From positions 81,314,704 through 81,378,703 of the forward strand of contig CM051024.1 of NCBI GenBank assembly GCA_027627225.1: DNA of 64,000 nucleotides. Direction: 5' to 3'. Below the pieces are notes generated by a model, which worked only from the letters and a program-made list of their open reading frames with translations, ran no database searches and was not told where the DNA came from. The position numbers were made by a program, and so were the translations under genes. Position 1 is the first letter of the stretch. Every line of letters begins with the position of its first letter. This document shows positions 1-11,669 of the stretch, piece by piece. The DNA comes from Congeria kusceri (Eukaryota; Mollusca; Bivalvia; Myida; Dreissenidae).

Positions 1-1310
1 CAGCTGTCAAGATACTGACCTTCGATTAACGGCTCTGTCTTTGAAATTGGGGGACTGGAACTTGGCAGTGCGAGGGGATTTCATTTCAAGGAATTCAATT
101 TACTGTCAATTAACGTTTACATGAAGGTACTTTTCGATGTGAGTCACGCGAATCATCCAAAATAATAAGTCATCTGAGCATACATTGAAGAACTACCTTT
201 ACTTCAAACTTTTGGGACATTTTACTGAAACAAAAGGGTATACATCATAGCAGGGGACCAGTCGCAGATTCCAGACAATATGATACGAGACCCCTGGGGT
301 TTAAAGTGAGAACACATTATGTCTTAATAAAACTTAGGACCAAAGTGCAGAATATAACAACAGCTCATCTAATTATTTGCTTAATTACTTTATTAAAAGT
401 TTGACAGGACTATATTTTAAAATACTATTTGAACGCAGACACGTCTGTTACATACAACATAGCACGATACTTAAGCTGTGGGCTATGTAGGTTAAGCCAA
501 CCAATAGTGCAATATAAAATACATCTAAATGTACCAAGTTGTGATAAAGCCAATCATAGCACATCATCTCATTATCATCTGGTCATCTGGTGTGTAACAT
601 TCTACCAGTCTTTACAGTGTGATATCTTCAAGAAAGCACGGCACAATGCATGGTGTGCGATCTTTCATCTCAATGTGTATATACTGGCAAACCTTCACTT
701 TATTATATTCATATAATACAATATAAGCGTATCTTAAAGAGGCGGCCTGATTTATCTATCAAGCAACAAATCATGACAATCCCAGAACGGATGTGACGAC
801 TGGATATGATTTTTAAATTATATTTTAGTTGTTCGTCGAAGTACAAACGTTGTTTATCTGTAAGTAGTTATAAACCACAAAGTATACACCAAAGTGCCAA
901 ACGAAAAAAAGTTGTTGACATTGGGTTCAAGTCTCTCTCTTTGACATTTGCTTACTAGTACAGTGGCTTGGCAAGGGGATTTTCGCGTTTTTTTCTTTTT
1001 GAGGAATTCAATTTATATTTATTCAAAGTTAATGCTAGCGTTTTCTTTTAGTTTGTTCTTTTAAGTTTGAGGAGAAAATCAAAATAGATTCAAACCTTGT
1101 AATAACAAGACAACCAATTTGATCAAAATTAAATGGAAAAATTGTTCCAGAATAGATAATATTTGTACAAACTTGTGCACAATGCGCAAAGCCAATATAA
1201 CAATTACTTACACCGTATTTCAGAAAGTTTTCATTGTTTTGCGGTATTCAGTAACTGTGAAATCAGATCGGGAAATGGTGGGCGGAATCTAATTAATATG
1301 CAAGCTTACC
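1..1310. other. Non-coding, no gene seen
   Basis: AT-rich DNA with many stop codons in every frame. The short open frames here have no coding character that I recognise. No repeat boundary could be fixed. Confidence 0.5.
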
Positions 1311-1376
1311 GAGCAATAAGTGGCGTGCAGTATATTGAAATTTAGTTGTAAATTATACGCACGCTACTTATTGCAC
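1311..1376. repeat. Inverted repeat (short foldback)
   Basis: The arm 1311-1334 (GAGCAATAAGTGGCGTGC...) is matched in reverse complement by 1354-1376 with a few mismatches, leaving a spacer of about 20 nt. It could be a MITE remnant or a chance hairpin. No function is evident. Confidence 0.5.
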
Positions 1377-1651
1377 TGAACGATTGCTCTTAGTGGACAC
1401 ATTGCGATAGCGCTAAATTTGGAAATGACATGCATGCCAAGCATGTCAAACATCACGTGGCGTCTAGGAACTGCCCACTGGGATCGGCATTGTAGAAAGA
1501 TCCGATGTGATTGGTAATATGGTATATAAAAAAAACACTTGTAGCACTCATTGACATCAATATGTTAATTATTTAATCTCGCCCTGCGGGCTCGTTAATA
1601 CACAATAGCACAATACAAAAACACGTAACTAATACAATACAAATATGAATA

Positions 1652-1875
1652 CTAGAACTCCGCGAGTCGGATGTGTCGCCAGACGGGGCTTAACTCAAGT
1701 ACAATAAGAGCAATTATGCCGAAAACCGAACTTCACCTTCATTTTATGCCACTAACACTTCCTTAAAGTTTCATAATGATTGCACAAAAACTTCTCAAAA
1801 TATTGTCTGCACAAACTAAAGGGGACGCCGACGCCGCCGCCGACGTAACCGCTATGTGTCGCTTTTCAGGCAACA
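1652..1875 (+). repeat. Interspersed repeat, CTAGAACTCCGCGAGTC family, short copy
   Basis: It starts with CTAGAACTCCGCGAGTCGG and ATGTGTCGCC, and ends with TGTGTCGCTTTTCAGGC, so the CGCC block near the start and the TCAGGC at the end are loosely inverted. The body carries a GGGCTTAACTCAAG block and a GACGCCGACGCC stretch. Relatives lie at 5981-7918 (same strand), 46219-46911 and about 51400-51610 (opposite strand). It is a non-autonomous element of unknown class. Confidence 0.7.
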
Positions 1876-3434
1876 ACAAACACTGGGCACCGCCGTGGAA
1901 TGGTCAATGCAAAGCAAAGCACGTTACCGTGTATGGTCTGCAACAGTTGATCATACTTTTGAGAGAATACTAAAACAAACACGGTAAAATGTATGGTCTG
2001 CAACCTTTTATCAGGATTTTGTAAAACACTAAAACCTAATAATGCACAATGTACCGACTACAACTTTGTAGCAGGATTTTGTCATAATAAACGTACAAGG
2101 CATTGTCTGGGCAGCAACATGTTTTAACAGGCTTTTATCATCGTCGGAACCCACGTTCGCTCAAATACGCTATGTTTTTTTTATCAGACCGTGGGGGATT
2201 AAGCTAGCAAAACTTCGTACTCATGAATAATTAATGAGACATCTTGTGTGAGAAAAATAAATCATACCACCTTAACATTATAACAACGCAAATGATCATC
2301 TGATATATGCAGGACCAGGCTTAAGTGTAACATGATCAACGTAACACAATGACTGTTGTGGTATATTTTATCAATTTATGCAAACAATATATGTTTGTGT
2401 GTAAACTGATTTTAACTTTTAAATTATACAAGATAATATTGATGATCTGATTAATAAATTAATCAGCGGATCATGACGTGACGTTTGGATATATCACTGA
2501 TTAGCGATTTTCTACTCAAAATCATGATAGGATCATTTTGAACAGCTTAATATGAATGCACTGGTTACTATGTTTGAAATAATGCTCATTAAATAAAAGG
2601 ATTATTTTCTAACTATGCACAGGACTTTGACTATTCAACTTCGTACAAGTGATGCCTCTTCTTCTACTATGTTATGCTTTATTCATTTTGTTTTCTAATG
2701 CATTAGACCGAGTTGAAAAGTAGGGTGCTATTATTTTGCATCATATCAATTTCATTATATTCAGTGTTTCATGGGTAAACATGAGCAAAGCTTTTTATCG
2801 GTTACATGTGGTAAACACACTAGATTATAAGTATGAAAACATATTCATACAGGCAATGGAGTACACTTTTATGCATCAATACATTTCGTTAATTTGGAAA
2901 TGACGAATAAAAAAAAATTATTTTCTGATATACGACAGCATGACAGAGGTTCAAAACATGTAAGTACGTCATAACAAAGACATTTTGAACATAGTCCTCA
3001 TTATGGTAATATGCTGTGCATAACTCTGTAAATGGGTAAAGCCACATTTATATATAACATAATTTAACCGGTACAACAATAAAACGATTCAAAAATTAAT
3101 AATCATGAATCAAAATATAAATAACAAACATTTTATACAAATTATTGCTAACAAAAAGTAGTATCACAATTTTCATGAGCATAAATGAACATGGCTTGAA
3201 GTAATTGATACAAGCGCAAAACCAAACAATGTTAAAACTAATTTTCGAAAAGTTAGTACAGAAAAACCTGTCAACAACAACACCTGTGAATAACGACATT
3301 TGTCTGCTGTCCCCGCAGAATCCCTATATTCTATATACATTGTACTCTAAACCTGTCCCTAACGGAACCTGTTAGACCTGACATCCGAAACTGTCACTAT
3401 GTACATGTAATTAATACAAAAACAAATCAGGACA
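1876..3434. other. Non-coding, no gene seen
   Basis: AT-rich sequence with only short accidental open frames on both strands. I see no splice-flanked exon, tRNA or clear repeat. Confidence 0.5.
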
Positions 3435-3760
3435 TTAAACAAACAAGAGCTGTCCGGAGGACAGCGCGCTCGACTATCTGAAGTATTTCTGTTGGAGCAC
3501 GTTTTCCAAAGTGGACGGGGTATGAATCTTTCAAAATACAAAGCTGAGTTATGGTTATTATTACAGTGGGTGCTAAAGTCGATGGCAATATTACATTCAT
3601 CGTTTTAGGTGAAAACCATTTGTAGTTTTAAAATTCCAGGACTTTTGAACCTATAAATTATTCTCAAAATTTAAGATAAAGGGGGCATTACTCTGTAAAA
3701 ATATCAAAGCTCAAGAGTTAAGACCTGTTATGGTGTGTTTACGGAATGTTTCGCAAATAT
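3435..3760 (+). repeat. Interspersed repeat, ACAAGAGCTGTCCGGAGGAC family, fragment
   Basis: It opens with ACAAGAGCTGTCCGGAGGAC and then AGCGCGCTCGAC. The same end appears in reverse at 47060-47092, closing the large array there. The body includes a degenerate GGGGGCATTACTCTG block like those of the 45.2-47.1 kb array, so this is a decayed forward copy. Confidence 0.6.
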
Positions 3761-4746
3761 ATTAAAAATACAATAATATTAAAATTGTATAGTAGAACCA
3801 GTAAATAAAATCAAATTGTATGAAGTAAACTTAACGGCTTAAAACCCCGACGCGTTATCATAGCAAATCTTGGCAATTAGAGAAGAATGCCATAGCATAT
3901 GTCACCTTATATACAGTGGTTATAAACTTATAAATGTTGATAGTTGCGCTAATAGCTCGTTGAGTGTTCTTATGTGAAAAAAATAATCATTGCATGTAAA
4001 TTCTGATTAAGAAGCCAGAACCAGCAAAAATAATAATATGTTCTTTCCAAAAAGTCCATCATTAAACGAAAATATTCGTATAACTTCATTTAATTTAATC
4101 CTACATTCCGTGTTTTACTATATTATTTGTGTCAACATTATAAATATAACTTGAACAGAGACATTGCTTGCCTATTTATAATCTTCAAAATGCGGCGTTA
4201 AAACAATCTTGCGACGTAATAAAATCAGATTTTAAAATAATAATCGCCATTGTGTAATGTTTTGTCTCTCAATAATGCCGTTTTGAATTGTATGTTGTTG
4301 TTGTCAAATGTGCAGCTGAAGAATTGAGTACCACTGTAAACCGTACGCCATTAAAACGTTAACCGGTGTGAAAACTAGACAACTGCATACATCATCTTTA
4401 TACCATGTACGAATGAAATATATAAGGCCTGTCAAAACAACTTTCAATGGAAAATGAAACATATTGTCGGTCAAGAAACCTGACGAGCCAAATTCTTAGT
4501 CCGGTGTACAATATCGTGGTCTTTATTTGGGCTACAAACATAACTTTCTTACTTTAATGACATTTCGACACTCTGTCATTAAATTGTCAAAACCAACACA
4601 CATTCTCTGAATGTACCTATAGTGAAAAATGATGGTTATCAGTTTTACTACCGGGCAATCTCTGTTGGAGACATTTGTCGAAGAGAAATAACTAGGGCAT
4701 TAAACAAAACTCTATTTAAACCTTAAAACAAACACCATGCTAAATA
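3761..4746. other. Non-coding, no gene seen
   Basis: AT-rich spacer with no recognisable gene or repeat boundary. Confidence 0.45.
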
Positions 4747-5966
4747 TTAAACAAGAGGGCCATGATGGCCCAAAGCGTTCACCTGAGAACTGGTACAGAT
4801 GAAGACCATACTGTTGTGACAGGTTTGAAAATTAAGGTATCTGAACAATACGCAAAGGGGGATAGAATCAGTTTTGATTTAAAACATCGGTTAGTGCAAT
4901 GGGCTGACTAAAGTACGAGTTTGGTAGTGGATGTGCGGGTTTTTTTTGGCTAATGGTTCTCAAATCATTTTTCTCGATATTCTTACCTGACCCTTTTTTA
5001 TTAAGTCAGTGACAATTCTGGAAAATGCAGGAACATAGATTTTGAAGTCTTTTTCACAGACAGTTTTGGAGAACTAGTTGCAATGCGATAATTGCGATGG
5101 CTGTGCTATAAGGTCAATGTTTGCTTTTCCTTTGATAATTTTCTGTCCCATGATGATAAATGATGTTAATGCAGGCTCTGAAACCATCTGATCAATGTTG
5201 CATGTTCAAATAACTGCATGCAAGGTTTGCAACTGTTGGAAATCAAACTTTATCAATCAATATTTATGGTCATACGCAAACTGTGTAAGTTTGGTCAACA
5301 TTGAATAAAAAAATCGTGTGTGCAAGCCCATCATTGATAACAAGGGGCAATAACTCGGGTGTTTCTGGTCCGATTATGCTTATATTTGAGTTCACCTGTA
5401 GTCTTACGTTCATAGACAAACTGTGCACGATTGGTGAAGATTGGATGAAAAATGAAGTCTCAATCCTGAATAATGTCCATTTTTGGAGATTTTTTCCCCA
5501 CACAAAGGGCAATAACTCTACTGTTTCTTGCCCGATTTTGATTATATTCGATGTCACCTGTAATCTTATGGTCGTAGACAAAATGTGCAAGATTGGTGAA
5601 GATTGGATGAAAAATGAAGTCTCTATCCTGACTAATGTCCATTTTTGCTGTTTTTTTCACAAAGGGCAATAACTCTAGTGTTTGAAACACGATCTGGCCC
5701 ATGTTTGGCGTCTGCTGAGATCTGATGGTCATATACAAACTGTGCAAGTTTGGTTACGATTGGATTGAAAATAAAGTCTATAAGTTGGGAAAAGGCATAT
5801 AATGGTCATTCACAAACTGTGCAAGTTAGGTCAAGACTGAATAAAAAATGTAGTCTTTATCGCGATAAAGGTCCAAATTGTTGACGGCATACGGACGATG
5901 GACGGCGGCGGAGAGCTCCCCTATACCAAAAGCTCACCGAGCACTACTTGCTCAGGTGAGCTAAAA
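4747..5966 (+). repeat. Interspersed repeat, AACAAGAGGGCCATGATGGC family with internal tandem units
   Basis: It begins ACAAGAGGGCCATGATGGCC with CACCTGAG nearby, and ends CTCAGGTGAGCTAAAAC, so the CACCTGAG/CTCAGGTG pair is inverted. Inside, units of about 155 bp repeat from about 5270 to 5860. Each has 'CAAACTGTGCAAG', 'GAAGATTGGATGAAAAATG' and 'AAAGGGCAATAACTC'. Overlapping open frames occur on both strands because the units are long and similar, not because they code. Confidence 0.7.
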
Positions 5967-5980
5967 CAAATTAAAAAAAA

Positions 5981-7918
5981 CTAGAACTCCGCGAGTCGGA
6001 TGTGTCGCCTGACGTGGCATAACTCAAGTATGATACGAGCAATTATGCCAAACACCGAACTTGACCTTGTATGCCTACTAACACTTCCATAAAATTACAT
6101 AACGATTGAACAAAATTGTTCAGCTTATTGTCTGCAAAAGCCTTTTTCAAACAAGGCTTTGATAGTATTGCAAGCAATACAGGAGTCCCCTACCGGTGAA
6201 AACCCCTACAATTAAACATTGGGCAATACCGTCAAATCGCCCAAAGTTTCATATTCAAATCCCATTTGTCACTGCAGTATTAAGTTGTTGTTTGTTCTAT
6301 TTTCGTAACATTGACCAGACATTCCAGTTACTTTTTGAGTTATTGCAGTACTAAACTGACAGAGGGCAATCACATAGTCCATTCTGTGTACCAAGTTTCA
6401 TGATCATATGTAATGTTCTTTTCGAATTATTGCAGTATTAAGTTTATTTCTATTTTAAGTAACAGTCACGTTACCTTTGACCTCTGGCGACAATTAAAGG
6501 GTCGTGTACAATCCTCACCTTGCTCTTTCTATGTATACAAAGTTTTATTAAAGTATCTTCAGTACTTTTTGAGTCATCGCAGGATCCAGGTTTTGGGGAC
6601 GGGACAGGCAGACAGAGTAAGACCGACGGACGAACAGACAAACAGACGCACACAGACGGAGGGCAAACCCATAGTCCAATCTGTGTACTAAGTTTCATGA
6701 AGTTTCATGATCATATCTTATGCACTTTTCAAAATATTACAGTATTAAGTTTATTTCTATTTTTTAGTAACAGTCACGTGACCTTTGACCTCTGGTGAAA
6801 AATAAAAGGTCGTGCATAATTCTCACATTGCTGTTGCTATGTATACCAAGTTTCATTAAAGTGTCTTCAGTACTTTCCGAGTTATCACAGGATCCAGGTT
6901 TTGGGGACGGACGGACAGACAGACATACGGACGAACAGACAGAACGACACCCAGACAGATGGCAAACCTATAGTTCAATGTCTGTACCAAGATTCATGGT
7001 CATATCTGATGTCCATTTCGAATTATTACAGTATTTAGTTTATTTCTATTTTTAGTAACAGTCACGTGACCTTTGACCTCTGGTGAAAAAGGTCGTGCAT
7101 AATCCCAACATTGCCACATTGCCGTTCATATGCATACCCAGTTTAATCGAAATAAGTTCAGTACTTTTTGAGTTATTGCAGGAACCAGGTTTTGGGGACG
7201 GACAGAAAGACGGACGGACAAACATACGGACGAACAGATAGAGAGACAACAGACGGATGGCAAACCTACAGTTCAATCTTTGTACCAAGTTTCATGGTCA
7301 TATCTTATGTACTTTTCGAATTATAACAGTTTTAGTTTATTTCTATTTTTAGTAACAGTCACGTGACCTTTGACCTCTGGTGAAAAATAAAAGGCCTGCA
7401 TAATCCTCACATTGTCGTTTATAAGTATACCAGGTTTCATCGAAATATCTTCAGTACTTTTTGAGTTATCGCAGGATCCAGTTTGTTTTAGTTTATTTAT
7501 AATTTTAGTTACAATCACGCGACCTTTGACCTCTGGTAAAAAATAAAATGTCGTGCATAATACTCACATTGCGTTTATATGTATACCAAGTTTCATCGAA
7601 GTATTTTCAGTACTTTTTGAGTTATCGCAGGAACAATATTTTGCGGACGGACGGACTGACGGACGGACGAAGGGCAAACCTATAGTCCCCTCCGATGAAA
7701 CACCGGTAGGGGACTAAAAAGGGGCACAACTCAAGTACGATAAGAGCAATTATGTCGAAAATCGAAGTTAACCTTCCTTTTATGCCTACTAAAACTTCCA
7801 AAAAGTTTCATAATAATAGCACAAAACCTCCTAAAGTTATTGTCAACGCAAACTGAAGGGGACGCCGCCCCCGACGCCGCCATAAGTAACCAGTATATGT
7901 TGCCTTTTCAGGCGACAC
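5981..7918 (+). repeat. CTAGAACTCCGCGAGTC family, long copy interrupted by a nested element
   Basis: The left end matches the copy at 1652 (CTAGAACTCCGCGAGTCGG, TGTGTCGCC, then a GGCATAACTCAAG block). The homology stops near 6125 and resumes at about 7720 (GGGGCACAACTCAAGTACG) through 'GGGGACGCCGCC' to TTTTCAGGCGACACA at 7918. The intervening 1.5 kb is a separate TIR element listed below, so this copy was split by a later insertion. Confidence 0.7.
6184..7715. mobile_element. Non-autonomous TIR element with internal array of ~290-bp units
   Basis: The ends AGTCCCCTACCGGTG (6184-6198) and CACCGGTAGGGGACT (7701-7715) are exact 15-bp inverted repeats. The interior is a tandem series marked by the block CACGTGACCTTTGACCTCTG near 6472, 6775, 7062, 7361 and 7520. 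Several units also carry a CGGACGGACAGACAG simple-repeat tract and ACCAAGTTTCAT. No transposase frame was found. Similarity may extend about 60 bp left of the TIR, so the true edge is uncertain. Confidence 0.65.
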
Positions 7919-7923
7919 AAAAA

Positions 7924-7966
7924 TGAGAGTCTAATGCGTTAACCACTCGGCCATTGAGACTTGCAT
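7924..7966 (-). repeat. tRNA-like half (Leu/Ser-type A box), remnant
   Basis: The minus strand reads a TGGCCGAGTGGTTAACGC A-box/D-arm followed by a broken anticodon arm. No T arm or B box follows; the repeat at 7918 begins instead. It is a truncated tRNA-derived fragment, not a functional tRNA. Confidence 0.45.
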
Positions 7967-8327
7967 ATCAATAGTAATTTTCTGATAAGCTTACTGGAGT
8001 GTAACCGATCGCTATTGCTAGTATCTGTACTGCGTTATTACCGACAAACTGTGAATTCTATTTTGTTCTTTTTTAATATTATTATTACGCACAAGTAAAT
8101 AATACAATAAGTAATAAAATAATTTATCATGCCCCACTCAACAAATAACCTTAACATGAGACGGCGATAACGAGACGGAAGTTAGAATTATAATGTCTAT
8201 GTTTCATCTCGGCTCGCTTCGTGACACGTTTGTTCGTTTTAATTCATGGTAAAATGAAACGTTATACATTTTTAAATATGCCACACATAAATACCGTGCA
8301 TCAACTAAGCGAGATAAATATGTTAGG

Positions 8328-8552
8328 ATGATCATATGTCCACGATTCCACTTGGCTCGTGACCCAATAAAACCATTTATCAATGACTTCGAACGCAGCA
8401 TAGTGTACTACTTTCTTCCGCGATATTTTCTCAAATTTGATCCTAGACTGAAAGCTATGAATTACCCGACTATTTTGAGTTTGTTTAAAACAGATTATGT
8501 TCTAATCGCATTCTTCATCAAAACGATTGATGCATTTGGGAAACGTTCATGA
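8328..8552 (+). pseudogene. Possible retrotransposon ORF tail (fragment)
   Basis: A 74-codon frame has CPRF near its start and a hydrophobic tail ending I-D-A-F-G-K-R-S. The spacing of a 'CP' followed by a basic/aromatic stretch and a final helix vaguely resembles the C-terminal end of non-LTR reverse transcriptase proteins, as at 29850-30068. No upstream RT motifs are visible. This is weak pattern similarity only; it may be chance. Confidence 0.2.
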
Positions 8553-8654
8553 TATTCAAAACGGCATTTCTTACTTTCGCGTAATAATAAAGGAGTTAAA
8601 ATCACAGTAATTCCATCCATTGGATTTCAGAAGCGGTACACAGTCGTTCTTCGA

Positions 8655-9120
8655 ACAACTAACAAAACTGAGAAGTGGGAACTTTTGCACCTTATCATAA
8701 AAAAAATGCTATATTTCAAGTTTCAAATGAATACCGGATGAATATTTTAGTTACAGAACTTTTGAACCTAAACTTTAATGTGAACATATAAGTAAAAAAG
8801 GGGCACAACTATGTCATAATAACAACAGAGTTATACAAATTGTTGTATCTGATGTTGTCGTTAATGACGATGGTATTTTGTAAGCTTAAAGCGAATACCT
8901 TATGCATTGAGCGAATATACAGAACTTTTGAACCAAACCTTTACCCAGAAAATCGAAGTGAAAATGGGGCATAACTCTGTCAAAGTACAAAACTGTGTTA
9001 TGGGGATTGTTGCATTTGACGCTGGAGTTGACAACAATGATACCAGCATATTCTAAGTTTGGGGTGAATACCTAATTTAGTATTGAGGTTATATTCGAAT
9101 AGTCGAGCTAATAAACATAA
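8655..9120 (+). repeat. Interspersed repeat related to the 45.2-47.1 kb array
   Basis: Two degenerate units carry GGGGCACAACTATGTC (about 8799) and GGGGCATAACTCTGTC (about 8966). Each is followed by a run corresponding in reverse to the array at 45.2-47.1 kb (CAGAGTTATGCCCC). It ends near GTCGAGC. Confidence 0.6.
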
Positions 9121-9142
9121 TCCAAATAATACACGCAACAGG

Positions 9143-9640
9143 CGTCAAAGTTGGACATTCATTTAAGAATTGAAACGATCTTTTCGGCGTTTCATCGATG
9201 TATGAAGGTCAGTTTTTGGGCATCTAATTTGCATAAAGCCGAATGCTTAATGTCCAAATGAGATGCAGAATAAACTGACCTTCATACATCGATGAAGTTC
9301 TGAAAAGAGCGTTTTAATTCTTATAATTACAAATATAATTACAATTGTGCCTATGCTTTAAAATTTTACCTTCAAAAGAAAAAATAATTTGGGATTAATT
9401 CTTACGCAATTCGCGCAGCAATACATTGAAGTATCACCCTTGCACTGCAGTAGCGTTGTGTAGATCTTCATTCATTAGAGGCTTTTTATTATGTAGTCTC
9501 TTATGAATATTAATTGTGGCAATCGGCTTCATAGAAAAATTAAAGCCTGTCACATGATGGGTTTCAGCCAATCAGAACACTGTAAAATGATGAAACCCAA
9601 TGAAATTGTAATTATTCATTCAACACTTACCTTTACATGG
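9143..9640 (+). repeat. ~0.5-kb interspersed repeat with inverted core (copy 1)
   Basis: Facing segments around 9170-9210 and 9270-9315 (CGTTTCATCGATGTATGAAG and CTTCATACATCGATGAAG) form a foldback. The flanking part includes CACATGATGGGTTTCAGCCA and GCACTGCAGTAGCG. An opposite-strand copy with the same order of blocks lies at 47100-47580. Confidence 0.7.
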
Positions 9641-9724
9641 TTATTTTTACGCTTCAATTCACAAGCGAGGAAATTGTCAAAAGATACACTTCCAAATTCT
9701 AATGAATGGTTACTGACATCTTGG

Positions 9725-10895
9725 CTATGTGAAACGAACTTTTGATTTTAACATCAATAACATGAGACCAGTCTTAAGCATAAAAGAAACACTCTGGATT
9801 GATGTCTCCCCATCAACTGTCAATTCGCCAGCATGGATCATTGACAGGGCAAACGTCCTTGGTTGGTGAGCATTAATGATCATTTCCTGATTGTTTATAA
9901 GATTATCAAAACAAACTATAGATCCGCTGTCACCTCTATCCGAAAATGGCCCATCAAGTGGTACATCAGGAAGACTGTCGATCATGATAAGATAACTGTC
10001 GGGCGGCTGTAAAGCTCCTGGTAAGTCTGGACAAGGAAGCTCCAAATCAGCGCTTGCAATCAACCCCCGAGTAAATCTTGTTCGAGCTCCAATTTTATAA
10101 ACCCTCCTACCAACCACATCCGACTGCTTGCCTTCGAACAATTCTATCGACCTAGGTACACCATCGTCGTCCGTAATGTATGGATTACAATACTGCTCTA
10201 AGTCCTTCTTGAGCTTGACCGCTGCAACGTCAACAAGAGTGAATGTTTGAATTTCGCCGAAGGAAATAGTCATTTCAGGCGAACTTGTTGCAAAATCGTT
10301 AATGACTTGTCCGTCGTCAATGAAAACATCATGCTCAGGATAAGGACTGCTGACCACATGGGCGCATGTCAAACCAAATGAACTACCAGTCACATCGTTA
10401 ACAATTCCACCGAGAGTTCCAAACCGGTAGTTTTGAGAACCATTTGTAGAACCGCAGACAGATCCATCTAGACACTTGCCAGGCATCTGATTTGGCCAAG
10501 GAGAACAAATCTTCGTGCCATTTCCAACTGCTAACTGAGCAGACAATTTAACGCTTACGACCTCAATGGCATACGGATAATGGAAGCCATTCTGCTTCAT
10601 GATGTTTTGTATTTGTTGACGACAAATGTCCTTTTTGAAGTCAACGTCAACATCCATAGCTTGCCCAAGTTTACGAATTTCAATGCTATCGTCTACTTCC
10701 ATCGTCTCCAAGTTGCTTCCATGATGTACGGTACCTCCACCCTCGCTCGCGAGCATAAGGTTTTCTCCACGGTATTCTGGTTTTAAATAAATCTTGAATT
10801 CGTTGTAAACAGTTCCAATGCAGTACACGCGATCTAGACTGAAAGCAGAAATAGCCTTACATGAGAAACACGAACAAGAACTTGTTACTCTGTGG
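9725..10895 (-). CDS. Chymotrypsin-fold serine protease-like protein (3'-terminal exon)
   Basis: A 390-codon exon on the minus strand encodes a trypsin-like peptidase domain. Numbering from the first codon of the full open frame (10936), the likely catalytic triad is His193 in LTCAHVV, Asp236 in VDVAAVKL and Ser337 in RGDSGSIVCF. The block YKIGARTRFTRGLI fits the usual strand before the serine loop. There is no signal peptide, and Cys residues are few for a secreted trypsin, so an intracellular or atypical peptidase is likely. The frame opens upstream without an ATG. A good acceptor (TTTCCTCAATACAG) lies at 10896, so the 5' boundary is taken as 10895; at least one upstream exon is missing or unrecognised. 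If translation began inside this exon, the first Met is near 10756 and still leaves the protease domain whole. Substrate unknown. Family assignment is by motif only. Confidence 0.75.
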
Positions 10896-11094
10896 CTGTA
10901 TTGAGGAAACGAAAAGTATGCAAAGAAAGTTAGCACTTATGCATATTATCACTTTATATTTTTTATCAACGTTTTTAATTTATGCCCCCTCTAGGTTAAA
11001 AGCAATCTTTAAAATATCCATTTTGATGAAGATCACATGGAGATCAGATGGAAACTGTTGAACAGAGGAAATTAAGACTTCTAAGAAGGAAAAT

Positions 11095-11580
11095 TTTACA
11101 CAAAGTGAAATCAAGGGCCATAACTGGGCATTTCATACGGCAATTTGGTTGATCATCGAACTTGGTTAAGATATGATAAATCAAGCATTTTCTAGTTTGG
11201 TGAAGATCGGATGAAAACTGTTAAACTTGGAGAGTCGAAACAGCTAAAAGGGCTTATTTAAGATAATTAAAGGGCCATAACTCCAGTTAATCGGCCAATT
11301 TGGTTGATGATCGAGCTCGACCGAGCTATTATGCTCACAAAGATTTCCACTAAGTTTGGGGAAGATCGGATCAAAACTGACTGACTTAAAGAACGGAAAC
11401 GGCTAAAAAGGCCAATTTAAGATAATTCAAGGGCCATAACTCCACAACTTCTGGGGCGATTTGGCTGATTATCAAACTTGGTCGAGATACTATGCCCACA
11501 CAGATTTTCATGAAGCTTGGTGAAGACTTCAAATGAAAATGGTTGGACAGCGGACACGGCTTAAAAGGCCTAACCAATGA
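11095..11580 (+). repeat. Tandem array, three ~160-bp units
   Basis: Three units share AAGGGCCATAACT (11114, 11271, 11430), then a GATCATCGAACTTGG-like block, then GGTGAAGATCGGATGAAAAC, then a CGGCTAAAAAGG block. It fills the gap between the protease exon and the next gene. It has no coding potential. Confidence 0.75.
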
Positions 11581-11669
11581 CATTAGCAAACCAATATACC
11601 CCGCGATCTTCGATGGGGGGTGGGCATAAAAATACAGGATTAAAACTGTTTATTAATCGATTTTATTTC

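Noticed and set aside
5270..5747. Overlapping ~100-codon frames on both strands
   Set aside because: They lie in ~155-bp tandem units of an interspersed repeat; peptides repeat internally and on the opposite strand.
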